This document shows positions 48,984 through 59,000 of a stretch of 64,000 nucleotides of DNA, piece after piece; within the stretch, counting starts at the first letter, position 1; the number at the start of each line of letters is the position of its first letter. A program made the position numbers and the translations under genes. Under the pieces are notes generated by a model that was not told where the DNA came from, made no database searches, and saw only the letters and a program-made list of their open reading frames with translations. The DNA lies in the NCBI GenBank assembly GCA_003161615.1, contig PMOB01000014.1, forward strand, positions 1 to 64,000, given 5' to 3'. This DNA comes from Actinomycetota bacterium. Its GTDB lineage: Bacteria > Actinomycetota > Thermoleophilia > Gaiellales > Gaiellaceae.

Positions 48984-49435
48984 CGTCGCCCTTCTTCGTC
49001 GGCGGCCAGCCGCATGAGCGGCTCGACGGCGGCGCCGATCGCGGTCAGCTCGGCGCGCGAAAGCGTCTCGAGGCGGCTCGCGAGCCAGGCGGTGCGGCGA
49101 GAACGGACGCGGCGCAGGGTGCGCTGTCCCTCGTCGGTCAATGTCAGTCCGACGCAGCGGCGGTCGGTCTCGCTCTGCGTGCGTGCGACGAGGCCGTCGC
49201 GCTCGAGCCGCGAGACGCGCTTCGACATCGCGGCGGTCGAGACGCGCTCTTCCGTCGCGAGCTCGCCGACGGTGATGCCCGGCGCGTACTTGATCGAGAC
49301 GAGGAGGCCGACCTGCTGCGGCGAGACGCCTGCGATCTTCTCGCGGCGCAGCTCGCGGGCGAGGTGGAGGAGCGTGGGCCGGAGGCGATCGGCGACTGCC
49401 ATCACATCCTGTACTTGCTTCGCCGCCGCCGCCAT
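48980..49435 (-). CDS. MarR-family transcriptional regulator
   Basis: 151 residues. Winged helix: GVSPQQVGLLVSIKYAPGITVGELATEERVSTAAMSKRVSRLERDGLVARTQSETDRRCVGLTLTDEG, with the recognition helix STAAMSKRVSRLE and wing RTQSETDRR. It represses the downstream MFS gene with which it overlaps. Two inverted repeats just upstream of the ATG are the probable operators, so it is likely autoregulated and released by an efflux substrate. Confidence 0.92.
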   Translation of the reverse strand: MAAAAKQVQDVMAVADRLRPTLLHLARELRREKIAGVSPQQVGLLVSIKYAPGITVGELATEERVSTAAMSKRVSRLERDGLVARTQSETDRRCVGLTLTDEGQRTLRRVRSRRTAWLASRLETLSRAELTAIGAAVEPLMRLAADEEGRR

Positions 49436-49437
49436 TC

Positions 49438-49471
49438 GCTAACCAGGTTAGCAAAACGCCTAACCTGGTTA
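49438..49471. promoter_or_regulatory. Double MarR operator
   Basis: Site 1: GCTAACC-A-GGTTAGC (49438-49452), perfect, 7-bp arms. Site 2: TAACC-T-GGTTA (49461-49471), the same half-site. Centres are 21 bases apart, two helical turns, so two dimers could bind the same face, starting 3 bases beyond the marR start codon and ending 10 bases before the 3' end of the convergently placed ABC gene. Confidence 0.85.
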
Positions 49472-49480
49472 ACGGATTCG

Positions 49481-50245
49481 TTACAGGATCTTCGACAGGA
49501 ACTGCTTCGTCCGCTCGTGCTCCGGCGCGACGAAGAAGTGCTCGGGAGTTCCCTCTTCGATGATCAGCCCGTCGTCCATCATCACGACGCGGTCCGCGGC
49601 CTCCCGCGCGAAGCCCATCTCGTGGGTGACGACGATCATCGTCATGCCTGCGTGCGCGAGCTCCTCCATCACCGACAGCACCTCGCCGGTGACCTCCGGG
49701 TCGAGCGCGCTCGTCGGCTCGTCGAAGAGCATCAGCGCCGGCTCCATCGCGAGCGCGCGGGCGATCGCGACGCGCTGCTGCTGGCCGCCCGAGAGCTTGC
49801 CGGGATAGGTGTCGAGCTTGTCCGCGAGCCCGACTCGGCCGAGCAGGACCTTCGCCTTGTCGACCGCGTGCTCCTTCGGTAGCCCCAGGACTTGCAGCGG
49901 CGCCTCGATCACGTTCTCGAGGGCGGTCTTATGCGGGAAGAGGTTGAAGCGTTGGAAGACCATCCCGATCTGCGTGCGCTGGCGCGCGATGTTCCGCTCG
50001 CTGTCCTCGACGAGCTTGCCGTTGCGCTGTCGATAGCCGATCAGCTGGCCGTTCACCTCGACTCGGCCGCTGCCGATCTTTTCGAGGTGGTTGATGCACC
50101 GGATGAAGGTCGTTTTGCCGGACCCGGAGGGACCGATGATGCAAACGGTCTCGCCCTTCGTTACCTCGAGGGAGACGCCTTTCAACACCTCGAGCCGTCC
50201 GAAGCTCTTGTGCACGTCCTCCGCAAGCATCACCACGTCGCTCAT
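49481..50245 (-). CDS. Polar amino-acid ABC transporter ATP-binding protein
   Basis: 254 residues. Walker [17 protein letters not shown]-loop [10 protein letters not shown], signature [17 protein letters not shown], Walker [15 protein letters not shown] and [16 protein letters not shown]. The [10 protein letters not shown] and [13 protein letters not shown] sequences are diagnostic for the GlnQ/HisP group. Powers the permease and binding protein encoded upstream, overlapping the permease stop as ATGA. A near-duplicate set lies at 52465-54805. Confidence 0.94.
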   Translation of the reverse strand: MSDVVMLAEDVHKSFGRLEVLKGVSLEVTKGETVCIIGPSGSGKTTFIRCINHLEKIGSGRVEVNGQLIGYRQRNGKLVEDSERNIARQRTQIGMVFQRFNLFPHKTALENVIEAPLQVLGLPKEHAVDKAKVLLGRVGLADKLDTYPGKLSGGQQQRVAIARALAMEPALMLFDEPTSALDPEVTGEVLSVMEELAHAGMTMIVVTHEMGFAREAADRVVMMDDGLIIEEGTPEHFFVAPEHERTKQFLSKIL

Positions 50246-51015
50246 CGGGCTCCTCTCGCCCAAGCGTTGACGGGGTTCCACGCGGCGATGAGCTGCTCGC
50301 GGAAAGTCAGGTCGTCCGCGCGCTCGCTCGCTGCGAGCCGGCGTTCGATCCAGGCCTGCACGAACGTCCACGCGGTCGTGAGCACGAGGTACCAGAACGC
50401 GACCGCGATGAAGTACTCGCTAAGGAAGGTCTGCGAGTAGCCCTGCTCGGCGTCGGCGAAGAGTTCGTAGAGGCCGATCGTGTAGGCCAGCGAGGTCGTC
50501 TTCATCATGTTGTTGAACTCGTTACCGAGCGGCGGGATGATCACGCGAGCCGCTTGCGGCAGGATGATCCGCCGCATCGCCTGGCCGTAGCTCATGCCGA
50601 GGGACTTCGCCGCCTCCATCTGGCCCTTGTCGATCGAGTCGATGCCGGCGCGGATGATCTCGCGCATGTAGGCGCCTTCGTTGATGCTCAGAGCGACGAT
50701 CGCGGTGAGCGCCTCGGACGGGATCGTCCAGATGCCGAGGTTGATGATCGGCAGGTTGAAGGCGGTGTAGATGAAGAAGAGCTGGACGAGTACCGGCGTG
50801 CCGCGGAAGATCCAGACGTAGATCGCCGAAAGCCAGCGGAACGGCGGGAACTGCGACATCCGCATGAGCGCCGCTATGAGGCCAAGCGCGACGCCCGCGA
50901 CCTGGGAAATGATCGAGACGTAGATCGTGACCCAGAGTGCGCGGGCGAAGACGCCGTTCGGATGGAAGACCCGCAGCCAGATGACGTGCCAGTCGAAAGC
51001 GACTAACCCGTGCAT
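50242..51015 (-). CDS. Polar amino-acid ABC transporter permease
   Basis: 257 residues, five or six membrane segments. HisM/GlnP-type: [15 protein letters not shown], the EAA loop [35 protein letters not shown], and [16 protein letters not shown]. Partner of the ATPase encoded immediately downstream and of the binding protein upstream. Substrate likely a polar or cationic amino acid, not further defined. Confidence 0.93.
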   Translation of the reverse strand: MHGLVAFDWHVIWLRVFHPNGVFARALWVTIYVSIISQVAGVALGLIAALMRMSQFPPFRWLSAIYVWIFRGTPVLVQLFFIYTAFNLPIINLGIWTIPSEALTAIVALSINEGAYMREIIRAGIDSIDKGQMEAAKSLGMSYGQAMRRIILPQAARVIIPPLGNEFNNMMKTTSLAYTIGLYELFADAEQGYSQTFLSEYFIAVAFWYLVLTTAWTFVQAWIERRLAASERADDLTFREQLIAAWNPVNAWARGAR

Positions 51016-51028
51016 CCGGCCGCGTCTC

Positions 51029-51811
51029 CTACTTCTTCAGTGCGAACTGGCTGGCCTGCCATTTCGCGAGAATCTTCGTCATCTTGCCGTTGGCGTAGAG
51101 CTTGTTGACCGCCGTCTGGATCTCGCTGCCGAGGGGGTCTCCCTTGCGGGTCGCGATGCCCTCAGGCGCCGTCTCGACCTGTTTCCCCACGGTCTGGAAC
51201 TTCCCGTGGGTGGTCCGGATGTAGTACAGGACCGGCGGAGCATCGGCGAAGTACGCATCGGCGTGGCCGCTGAGGATCGCCGCGGCTGCGCTCGTATCGG
51301 CCGGATAGATCTTGATCGTGATCTGCGCCTTGCCGTGCTTCTTGAGCACCTTGTTCTCCGCCACGAGGCCCGCTTGCTCCGTCGTGGACGACTCGACCGC
51401 CACCGTTTTGCCCGAGAGGCTCGCGAGGGTCGAGATGTGCGCCGGGTTGCCCTTCTTCACCATCAAGAACGCGCCGACGGTGATGTAGGGGACAAAGTGA
51501 ACCTGCTTGGCCCGCGATGCCGTGATCGTCATCGAGCTGATGATCGCGTTGCACTTGTTGTGCTGGAGCGACGGGATGATCACGTCGAACCCGGTCGTCT
51601 TGATCTGCGCAGTCGAGCCGAGCTGCTTCGCGACGGCGTTCGCGATGTCGACGTCTGCGCCTGCGGCTTTGCCGTTGACGATCGACTCCATCGGCGGATA
51701 GGTCGTGTCACTGCAGAAGACGATCGGCTTCGGCACCGAGCTCCGGTTAGCCGCCGCGACCGGAACCGCAATGAGCGCTGCGAGCGCCAGCAGCGGGAAA
51801 AGACGCTTCAC
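51029..51811 (-). CDS. Extracytoplasmic amino-acid-binding protein (SBP_bac_3), non-lipoprotein
   Basis: 260 residues from GTG with AGGAGG ahead of it. Signal peptide VKRLFPLLALAALIAVPVAAA with no lipobox Cys; the paralogue 3 kb upstream has one. SBP_bac_3 family: IVFCSDTTYPPMESI, GADVDIANAVAKQLG, FDVIIPSLQHNKCNAIISSMTIT, GKTVAVESSTTEQAG, ADAYFADAPPVLYYI. It must be released or loosely held, unlike its paralogue. Forms a set with the permease and ATPase downstream. Confidence 0.92.
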   Translation of the reverse strand: MKRLFPLLALAALIAVPVAAANRSSVPKPIVFCSDTTYPPMESIVNGKAAGADVDIANAVAKQLGSTAQIKTTGFDVIIPSLQHNKCNAIISSMTITASRAKQVHFVPYITVGAFLMVKKGNPAHISTLASLSGKTVAVESSTTEQAGLVAENKVLKKHGKAQITIKIYPADTSAAAAILSGHADAYFADAPPVLYYIRTTHGKFQTVGKQVETAPEGIATRKGDPLGSEIQTAVNKLYANGKMTKILAKWQASQFALKK

Positions 51812-51877
51812 GAGTTGCCCTCCTATTTCTTCGAAACCGACGAGAGCCGTGACTCTACCGCGGTGCGATGAGAAGCT

Positions 51878-52468
51878 CTAGCCCGTCACGATCGGCGCGC
51901 CGCCGCTCGTCAGCTCGACAGGGGGCGGCGGCACCGCAGGCCCCTCCATCCCCCGACGGCGCCGGACTTCGAGCGCGACGACCACGAGGATCGCAGCGAG
52001 CGCGATTCCGATCGTCGCGAATCCGATCTGATGCGCGGTCGTCCGCGCGTTCTGCTCCCACTCGCCGCGCAGAGCTAGATCCTGCGGACTGTGTTGCGGG
52101 ATGTTGTCGACGCCGAGCGGATATCGCTTCGTGTGGCCGGCGGCCCAGGTTGCGAGCGGGACCATGAGCAGGGCCGAAGCTGCAATGGCCGTGAGCGAAG
52201 GGATGACGACCGCGAGCCGCGACCGCAGCAGCGTGGCGAGCAGACCCACCACGACGAGGGCCACCGACACAGCGAACGCGAGCGCGTAGATCGTCCCCAC
52301 GGTGCCCTTCGTCGGGTCGCCGAGGGCGAGCGCGCCGCTCTTCGTCAGGTGGTGCGACGGTTTGTCGAGCCTCAGCGACAACGCCAATAGCCCGACGAAG
52401 AAGAGCGGCACGGCCAGGATCCCTGCTACCGCGAGCGGCGCCTTCGACGCGCCTCGTAGCCTGCTCAC
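51878..52468 (-). CDS. Membrane protein of unknown function
   Basis: 196 residues with about four hydrophobic segments (APLAVAGILAVPLFFVGLLALSL, TIYALAFAVSVALVVVGLLATLL, VVIPSLTAIAASALLMVPLA, IGFATIGIALAAILVVVALEV). The loop between segments 3 and 4 carries HTKRYPLGVDNIPQHSPQDLALRGEWEQ. It is coupled to the upstream ATPase gene by overlap and lies between two amino-acid transporters, which suggests a role with one of them. Family not recognised. Confidence 0.72.
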   Translation of the reverse strand: MSRLRGASKAPLAVAGILAVPLFFVGLLALSLRLDKPSHHLTKSGALALGDPTKGTVGTIYALAFAVSVALVVVGLLATLLRSRLAVVIPSLTAIAASALLMVPLATWAAGHTKRYPLGVDNIPQHSPQDLALRGEWEQNARTTAHQIGFATIGIALAAILVVVALEVRRRRGMEGPAVPPPPVELTSGGAPIVTG

Positions 52469-53226
52469 AGCCTGCCTCCCTCGAGCACACGGGCGAGGAA
52501 CTCGCGGGTCCGCTCTTCGCGCGGCGCCGACAAGATCTCCTTGGGGGTTCCCTCTTCACCGATGACGCCTGCGTCGAGGAAGCAGACCTTGTTCGCCACC
52601 TCGCGGGCAAAGCTCATCTCGTGGGTGGCGACGATCATCGTCATCCCCGACTCGGCGAGCTCGCGGACGAGCTCGAGCACTTCGCCGATCAGCTGCGGGT
52701 CGAGGGCCGACGTGATCTCGTCGAGCAGCATCAGCTTTGGCTCCATCGCAAGCGCGCGGGCGATCGCCACGCGCTGCTGCTGTCCGCCGGAAAGGCGATC
52801 GGGGAACTCATCCGCTTTCTCCTCGAGGCCGATGCGGTGGAGGAGCGCGCGAGCGCGATCGAGGGCGTCGGCGCGTGACGCGCCCCGAGCCTTGCGCGGC
52901 GCGAGCGTCAGGTTCTGGAGCACCGTCATGTGCGGGAACAGGTTGTACGCCTGGAAGACGATCCCGATCTTCTGGCGCAGTCGGTTCACATCGACCTTCC
53001 CGTCCGTGATCGTCTGGCCGTCGACGACGATCGTGCCGGCGTCGACCTGCTCGAGCAGGTTGATGCAGCGAAGGAGCGTCGACTTGCCCGATCCCGACGC
53101 TCCGATCAGGCAGACCACGCTGTGCTCGTCCACGTCGAGGTCGATCCCGTGCAGGACCTCGAGGTTGTCGAAGCGCTTGCTGACGCCCTTGAGCGAGACG
53201 AAGTGCCCGTTCCCGTTCGCGCTCAT
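52465..53226 (-). CDS. Polar amino-acid ABC transporter ATP-binding protein (second set)
   Basis: 253 residues. Walker [45 protein letters not shown], Walker B LMLLDEITSALDP (Ile replaces the usual Pro after DE) and THEMSFAREVANKV. GlnQ-type. The ATG overlaps the permease stop (ATGA) and its end overlaps the membrane protein gene. Paralogue of the gene at 49481. Confidence 0.93.
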   Translation of the reverse strand: MSANGNGHFVSLKGVSKRFDNLEVLHGIDLDVDEHSVVCLIGASGSGKSTLLRCINLLEQVDAGTIVVDGQTITDGKVDVNRLRQKIGIVFQAYNLFPHMTVLQNLTLAPRKARGASRADALDRARALLHRIGLEEKADEFPDRLSGGQQQRVAIARALAMEPKLMLLDEITSALDPQLIGEVLELVRELAESGMTMIVATHEMSFAREVANKVCFLDAGVIGEEGTPKEILSAPREERTREFLARVLEGGRL

Positions 53227-53927
53227 ACCGCCGTCGCCCGCTCGCGCTTCTCCCGCTCTTTGATGATGTGATCGGTGAAGCGGGCGAGCGGGATCGTGAG
53301 GAAGATGAAGAACACCGCCGTCACTGTGAGAGCCGAGAAGTTGGCGTAGTCGTTCTGGAAGAAGTTGGCCCCGGCCAGTGCTTCCGTCAGGCCGATGACG
53401 GTGATCAGCACGGTGTCCTTTTGCAGGCCGATGAAGTCGTTGAGAAGCGGCGGGACTACACGCCGGATCGCCTGCGGGAGGACGACGTAACGCATCGCCT
53501 GCATGTAGCTCAACCCAAGCGAGCGAGCGGCCATCCGCTGGCTGGGATGGACCGATTCGATCCCGGCGCGATAAACCTCGGTGACGTAAGCCGTATAGAC
53601 GAGGATGAGGGCGATCGCTCCGTTCCGGAAGAGCGTCCCGCTCGACAGGCCCACGTAGTCGAGGGTCGCAAACCCTTGCACCATGAAGAGCACGAGCAGG
53701 AGCGGCGTGCCGCGAAAGACGTCCGTGTACGCGATCGCCAGCCACCGGAGCGGCGCCGCGCCTCGTCCGGGCAGGCCGCGCACGATCGCGAGCGCCAGGG
53801 CGAGCACGAGGATGAACGCCTCGGCGACGACCATCAGCTTCAGGTTGAACAGAAACCCGTTCCAGACCGTCGGCACCGCCCGGAGGAAGTCGAGCGGGTT
53901 GAAGAACTCGTGGAGAAACTGTCCCAC
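53223..53927 (-). CDS. Polar amino-acid ABC transporter permease (second set)
   Basis: 234 residues. FRGTPLLLVLFMVQGF, YVTEVYRAGIESVHPSQRMAARSLGLSYMQAMRYVVLPQAIRRVVPPLLNDFIGLQKDT is the EAA loop and adjoining segment; the C-terminal FFIFLTIPLARFTDHII closes the transport unit. Operates with the binding protein and ATPase on either side; coupled to the ATPase by overlap. Confidence 0.93.
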   Translation of the reverse strand: MGQFLHEFFNPLDFLRAVPTVWNGFLFNLKLMVVAEAFILVLALALAIVRGLPGRGAAPLRWLAIAYTDVFRGTPLLLVLFMVQGFATLDYVGLSSGTLFRNGAIALILVYTAYVTEVYRAGIESVHPSQRMAARSLGLSYMQAMRYVVLPQAIRRVVPPLLNDFIGLQKDTVLITVIGLTEALAGANFFQNDYANFSALTVTAVFFIFLTIPLARFTDHIIKEREKRERATAV

Positions 53928-53965
53928 TCGACCTCCTCCTGGCTGCGGTTAGACCACGCCCTTGC

Positions 53966-54805
53966 CTACTTCAGAACCGGAACCTTCGCCGGGTCGAAGC
54001 CGAACCAGCGCTTCGTCAGCTTGCTGATCGTCCCGTTCTTCTGCAGCGCCTTGATTGCGCGGCTGACGTAGGGGATCAGCGGGCTGTTCTTCTGGAACAC
54101 CGCCCCATAGCCCTCGTGGGTGTCGATCTGGCCGACCACGCCGCCGAACGCGCCCGACTGCTTCTGGTTCTGCGCCTCGATGATCGGCACGTCGAGGATC
54201 AGGGCCTGGCACGCCCCCGACTGCACGGCATTGAACGCGGAGCTGTTGGACGCCGAGTACACGAGCGGCGCCGTCGTTGGGTGCAGCTTGTGCTGGATCC
54301 AGTCGAGGCCGGTCGTTCCGGCTTGCGCGCAGGTCTTCAAGCTCTTGAGGTCGGCGATCGACGTCGGCGTCTTCACGCCCTTGGCGATCAGGACGCCCTG
54401 GTTCGCGTCGAAGTACGGCGACGAGAAGCCGATCACCTTTGCGCGCTGCGCCGTGATCGTCGTCTCCTCCATGGCGAAGTCGTACGGCTTCTTGCCGGCG
54501 AGCAGAATCGTCGCGAACGGTGCGCGGAGGAACGTGACGTTGGCCGCGCTGATGCCGAGCTGCTTCGCGACGTCGAGGGCCAGTCCGTATTCGAAGCCCG
54601 ATGGATTCTTGATCGTGTTTCCGGACGCCTCGCCGTTCCAGAACGCGGTAGCCGGGAGGTCGAAGCCGACGACGAGCTTGCCCGCATGCAGCGTCGGCGC
54701 GGCGCCAGTCGAGGATGTGGTTGTCGGAGCCTTGCTACCGCCGCCGCAGGCGGTCAGCGTGGCAATGAGCGCTGCGACTCCAAGCAGCGGCAGTAGACGC
54801 TTCAC
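53966..54805 (-). CDS. Amino-acid-binding lipoprotein (SBP_bac_3, second set)
   Basis: 279 residues from GTG with GGAGGAGGG upstream. Signal peptide VKRLLPLLGVAALIATLTACGGG ends in the lipobox LTAC. SBP_bac_3 family: LVVGFDLPATAFWNG, LALDVAKQLGISAANVTFLRAPF, DFAMEETTITAQRAKVIGFSSPYF, LKTCAQAGTTGLDWIQ, FGGVVGQIDTHEGYGAVFQ. First gene of the second HAAT transporter. The first 60 bases match the other binding-protein gene closely, indicating recent duplication with loss of the lipid anchor in the other copy. Confidence 0.93.
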   Translation of the reverse strand: MKRLLPLLGVAALIATLTACGGGSKAPTTTSSTGAAPTLHAGKLVVGFDLPATAFWNGEASGNTIKNPSGFEYGLALDVAKQLGISAANVTFLRAPFATILLAGKKPYDFAMEETTITAQRAKVIGFSSPYFDANQGVLIAKGVKTPTSIADLKSLKTCAQAGTTGLDWIQHKLHPTTAPLVYSASNSSAFNAVQSGACQALILDVPIIEAQNQKQSGAFGGVVGQIDTHEGYGAVFQKNSPLIPYVSRAIKALQKNGTISKLTKRWFGFDPAKVPVLK

Positions 54806-54848
54806 GGGATGCCCTCCTCCTGTCGAGACTCGAGAGAGCGCGACTCTA

Positions 54849-55880
54849 CTACTCGCTCAGCGCTCCAGCCGTGAGCGCCTCGAAGTGGCCGATCAGCTGC
54901 TCGCTGCGACCCATCAGGACGCCGCGCTCGAGCGCGCCCGACCCGATCCCGCGCTGAACCGCCTCGACGAGGGCTCGATCCTCCTTGCCGACCTGGTCGT
55001 CGAAGGCCATCAGCTCGTCGATCCACGCGGGCTCGACGTCCGGACCGAAGAAATAGTCGAGGAAGCGGTACGTCCGGTCGGGCGCGAGCGGGACGATCGG
55101 CCCGATCGAGAGGTTCGGGTGCCCGCCGAAGATGTTGATCCCGAGATTCGGCCAGAGGAAATGGAACTGCGCGCGCGGCAACTCGTCTTGGGGCGTCGCC
55201 GTTCGCAGCTGCCCGCGCTGGGTCGAGAGGCGCCCCTCCGTCGAGAGGAGATACGCGTCGGGCGAGACGTCCACGACCTCGCTGAAGGCGGGATGCGCGA
55301 CCTGGCAGTGGTAGCACTCGAGGAAGTTCTCGCAGACGATCTTCCAGTTCGCGTCGAGCTCGGTCTCCCAGCGCGAGTGGTGGACGAGCGAGTCGACATC
55401 GAGCCCGAGCTCCGCGACCTGCGCGGGCAGTGAGCCGAGCGCGCCCGCGAGAGGCTCCGCGTCGGCCGTGGCGTTGACGAAAACGAACGGCCCCCACGTG
55501 CCGACCGCCACCGGGACGAGGCCGAGCTCGTCCTGCGGGAAGCCCGGCTCCTCCTCGCTGCGCGGCGCGGCGCGGAGGCGGCCGTCGAGCCCGTACGTCC
55601 ACGCGTGGTACGGGCACTGCAGCGTCTCGCGCGAGCCCTCTCCCTCGGCGACGACGGAGCCGCGGTGGCGGCAGACGTTGACGAAGGCGCGGAGCTCGCC
55701 GCCGCGGTCGCGTGTGACGACGACCGGCGTGCGGCCGGCCCGCGTGGCGAAGTAGCCCGCTCCGTCGCCGAGCTGGCCCGTGTGCCCGGCGTACTGCCAG
55801 GCGCCGCGGAAGATCCGCTCCTGCTCGCGGCGCAGGATCTCGGGATCCGAGTACCAGCTATATGGGAGCGTCTGTTCCAT
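54849..55880 (-). CDS. Rieske-type oxygenase alpha subunit (choline monooxygenase-like)
   Basis: 343 residues from the ATG of MEQTLPYSWY. The Rieske [2Fe-2S] ligands are VCRHRGS and CPYHAW; the mononuclear iron site is NFLECYHCQVAHP with the distal Asp. Residues in between, VPVAVGTWGPFVFVNATADAEPL, are typical of quaternary-ammonium-type oxygenases (choline, carnitine, stachydrine). A reductase gene is not adjacent. Downstream are two amino-acid transporters, suggesting uptake and oxidation of an amine or betaine. A 51-codon frame overlaps its start. Confidence 0.87.
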   Translation of the reverse strand: MEQTLPYSWYSDPEILRREQERIFRGAWQYAGHTGQLGDGAGYFATRAGRTPVVVTRDRGGELRAFVNVCRHRGSVVAEGEGSRETLQCPYHAWTYGLDGRLRAAPRSEEEPGFPQDELGLVPVAVGTWGPFVFVNATADAEPLAGALGSLPAQVAELGLDVDSLVHHSRWETELDANWKIVCENFLECYHCQVAHPAFSEVVDVSPDAYLLSTEGRLSTQRGQLRTATPQDELPRAQFHFLWPNLGINIFGGHPNLSIGPIVPLAPDRTYRFLDYFFGPDVEPAWIDELMAFDDQVGKEDRALVEAVQRGIGSGALERGVLMGRSEQLIGHFEALTAGALSE

Positions 55881-56013
55881 CGAGGCCTTCGAGTTGAGCG
55901 GCGAGGTAGAGGAGCGTGCACTTGGACCCTTCCGGCGCGTGGAAGGCGTGAATCTTCGGCTCGAGCTCGTCAATCCGTACCAGGCACTCGCTTGTCGTTG
56001 GCAGGTCGGTCAT
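55858..56013 (-). CDS. Possible 51-residue protein overlapping the Rieske oxygenase start
   Basis: ATG to TAG, 51 codons with high G/C third positions: MTDLPTTSECLVRIDELEPK, then IHAFHAPEGSKCTLLYLAAQ. It overlaps the first 23 bases of the oxygenase gene in another frame. Two Cys and an amphipathic C-terminal helix. Unusually protein-like for a frame this short, and the overlap is suited to translational coupling, but no family is recognised. It could be a leader peptide or a chance frame. Confidence 0.4.
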   Translation of the reverse strand: MTDLPTTSECLVRIDELEPKIHAFHAPEGSKCTLLYLAAQLEGLDGTDAPI

Positions 56014-56032
56014 GGTCGGATATTCGCCGTGC

Positions 56033-59000
56033 TCACAACACGCGGTCGATCACGAGGTCGGCGAAGTTCGCGGAGCTCTTGCCGAACTCCCACCAGCCGT
56101 GCACCGATGGCTGGACGAAGGCGGTGCTCCTTCCGTACACGAGCGGGATCACGGCGACGCGTTCGGCGACGGCGTAGCGGTCGGCCTCGTGGAAGCGCTC
56201 GAGGCGGCCCCGGTCGCTCCGCTCCTGTCGCGCGGCCTCGATCAGCTCGTCGAAGACTGGATCGGCGAAGCCGCCTTCGTTCGTGCGGCTCGTCGACTGG
56301 AAGAGCAGGCGCAGGTAGTACTCCGGATCCGGGTATCCCGGCAGCCAGCCGGTTACTCGGATCGGCGCCGTCTCAATGCGGCTCCCGACGGAGCGCGCCT
56401 CTTCCTCGCGCCATGTCCATGACGAGACCGAGACGCGATCGCCGAAGACTTCGCGCCAGCTCGCGCCGATCGTCTCGAGGATGTCGTCCCAGACCATCAT
56501 CCCGGCGAGCTCGAGCTTGCCGTTGAAGCCGGAGCGTGCGAGACATTCGCGTGCGAGGTCCGGATCGAAACGGAGCGCGATGTCGGGCGTGTGGCCCTGG
56601 AGTGCCGGTGGCACGACACCGCCGTTCGCGACCACGAGGTTTGCCGGACAGACGGCAGCCAGCGCCTCCCGGTCGACCGCGTGCGCGAGTGCCCGGCGCA
56701 AGTCGGCGTTTCCGGCGACCGGATCGGTGTGGTCGAAGCGGATGTATGCGGACCACGAGGGCTCGCCGAGCACGGCGTCCTCGCGCACCGCGCCCGGCAT
56801 GAGGTCCGCGAGTCGGGGGGTGTAGCGGACGAGGATGAGATCGGTCTCGCCGCGCTCGTAGGCGGGTAGCGCGTCCGCGATGGCCGTCCGGTACAGCTCG
56901 ACCTCGGCCACGTTGCCCGGCCGATCCGAGCGCCGCCGCAGCACGAGGCGGTCGTCGGTCCGTTCCGCCACCTCGAACGCGCCGCTCACGACGCCTGCTT
57001 CGGCCACGCGGTCGATCGCGTGCCGCGGCTGCGGACCGCTGTCGGGCCGGTTCATCACGCTCATGAAGTACGGAGCCGGAGCGCTGAGGCGGAATTCGAC
57101 GGTCCGGTCGTCGAGTGCGCGGACGCCGATCGCATCCCAGTCGGTGTTGCGGCCGAGGTAGGTCTCCTCGCCCTGCTCGAGCACGAAGTAGACCGCGACC
57201 GAGGAGCCCGGGCTCTCCGGGTCGAGGACGCGCTTGATCCCGAACTCGACGTCGTGCGCAGTGAGCGGCGTCCCGTCCGACCAGGTCAAGCCCTCGCGCA
57301 GGTGGAAGACGTAGCGGAGCCCGTCGTCGGAGATCTCCCAGCGCTCGGCGAGAGAGGGGACGATCGTCCGTTCCGGCCATGCCTCGACGAGGCGGTCGAA
57401 GAGCTGCATGCAGGTCTGGATGTTCGGCCACGCGATCGCGCTCTTAGGGTCGAGGTCGTTTGGGAGGAAGCTCGTCGCGACGCGGATCCGCTCGGTCGGG
57501 GTCTGCGGCTGCGGTGGCGTCCAGTGCTCGAACGCCCGCTGGTATGCCTCGTTCGCCTCTGCGAAACGGAGCGAGGTGTGGAGCGCGAGCGCGAGCTTGA
57601 AGAGAACGAGCGCGATCTCTTGCCGCTCGCCGCGCCGCTCGAGCAGCGGCAGCAGCGCTCGATAGTCCTCGATCGCCTCGTCGAGCGCGTACTCGAGCCG
57701 CGCCTTGTCACCGGCTCGGAGGAGGTAGCCGGCCGCCTTCTCCTCGTCCTCCGCCCGCAGCCAGTGGTGGGCAAGCAGCCCAAGCGCCTCGCCCTCGTTC
57801 CCCGCGTAGCGATCCTCCAGCCACTCCGCCGCCTGCCGGTGCAGCCGTGTGCGCCGCTCGGCGAGCAGCGTGCGGTACGCCGTCTCCTGGATCAGGGCGT
57901 GGCGGAAGCGGTACTCCGGCTGCGGCCAACGGCGGCTCTGGCGGAGAAGCCCGAGCCGCTGCAGCTCATGGAGGAGATCGCCGGAAACTTCGCCGAGCAC
58001 ACCCTCGAGCAGCGGGAGCGCGAAGCTTCGCCCGAGCGCCGACGCGGCCGTGACGAGCTCGTGGCCCGGCGGCGAGAGCCGGTCGAGGCGGGCGAGGATG
58101 ACCTTCTCCACCGTCGGCGGCACCTCGACCTCGACCGCGTGGTCGAAGCGCCATCCGTCGCCCTCGCGCACGAGCGCCCCCACGTCGGCGAGCGAGCGGA
58201 CGAGCTCCTCGAGGAAGAACGGGTTGCCGTCGGCGGCCTCGAGCACGCGACGCTCCAGTTCCGTCGGCAGCGCCGCCGGCGCGACGAGCGCGGCGAGCAG
58301 CTCCCCGTCGCTGTCTCCTAGCGGGCCGAGGTCGACCTCGTGCAGCAGGTGCGGGAACTCGCGGCCGGCGTGCTCGCGCAACCCCCACGCCGCGTGGTCG
58401 CGCTCCGGTCGCAGCGAGAGGACGAGCAGGACGGGCGCCTCCTCCGCCAGCGAGAGCAGCTGTTCGAGCAGGAGAACCGAAGTCGCGTCGGCCCAGTGGA
58501 GATCCTCGAACGCGAGCACGAGCGGCGCATCCTCCGCGAGCCGCGCGAACAGCTGGCCGACGACCTCGAACGTCCGCCACTGCAGCGCCTCCGGCGAGAG
58601 CTGCGCGGTGCGCGCCGCCGCCTCGTGCTCGAGCGCGACTTCGAGCAATCCGCCGAGATAGGGATAGAGCTCGGCCGCCTTCCCGTCCAGAAGCTGCTCG
58701 AGCCGGCGGCGGAGGCCGACCCGCACCCGCAGCTCCGGCTCGTCGGCGCCCGCCCCGATCCACTCGCCGCGGAGGAGGTCGCGGAACGGCCAGTAGGGCA
58801 GCGACTCGCCGTACGAGACGCAGCGTCCCTCGAGCCAGCGGATCCCGTCGCGCTCGGCGAGCAAGCGCAGCTCGGCGAGGAGGCGGCTCTTTCCGATCCC
58901 TGCGTCCCCGGAGACGACGAGGACACCACCGCGACCCGCGCGCAACGACTCGAGCGCTTCGCGGCCGATCCCGAGCTCGCGCGAGCGGCCGACGAGACGC

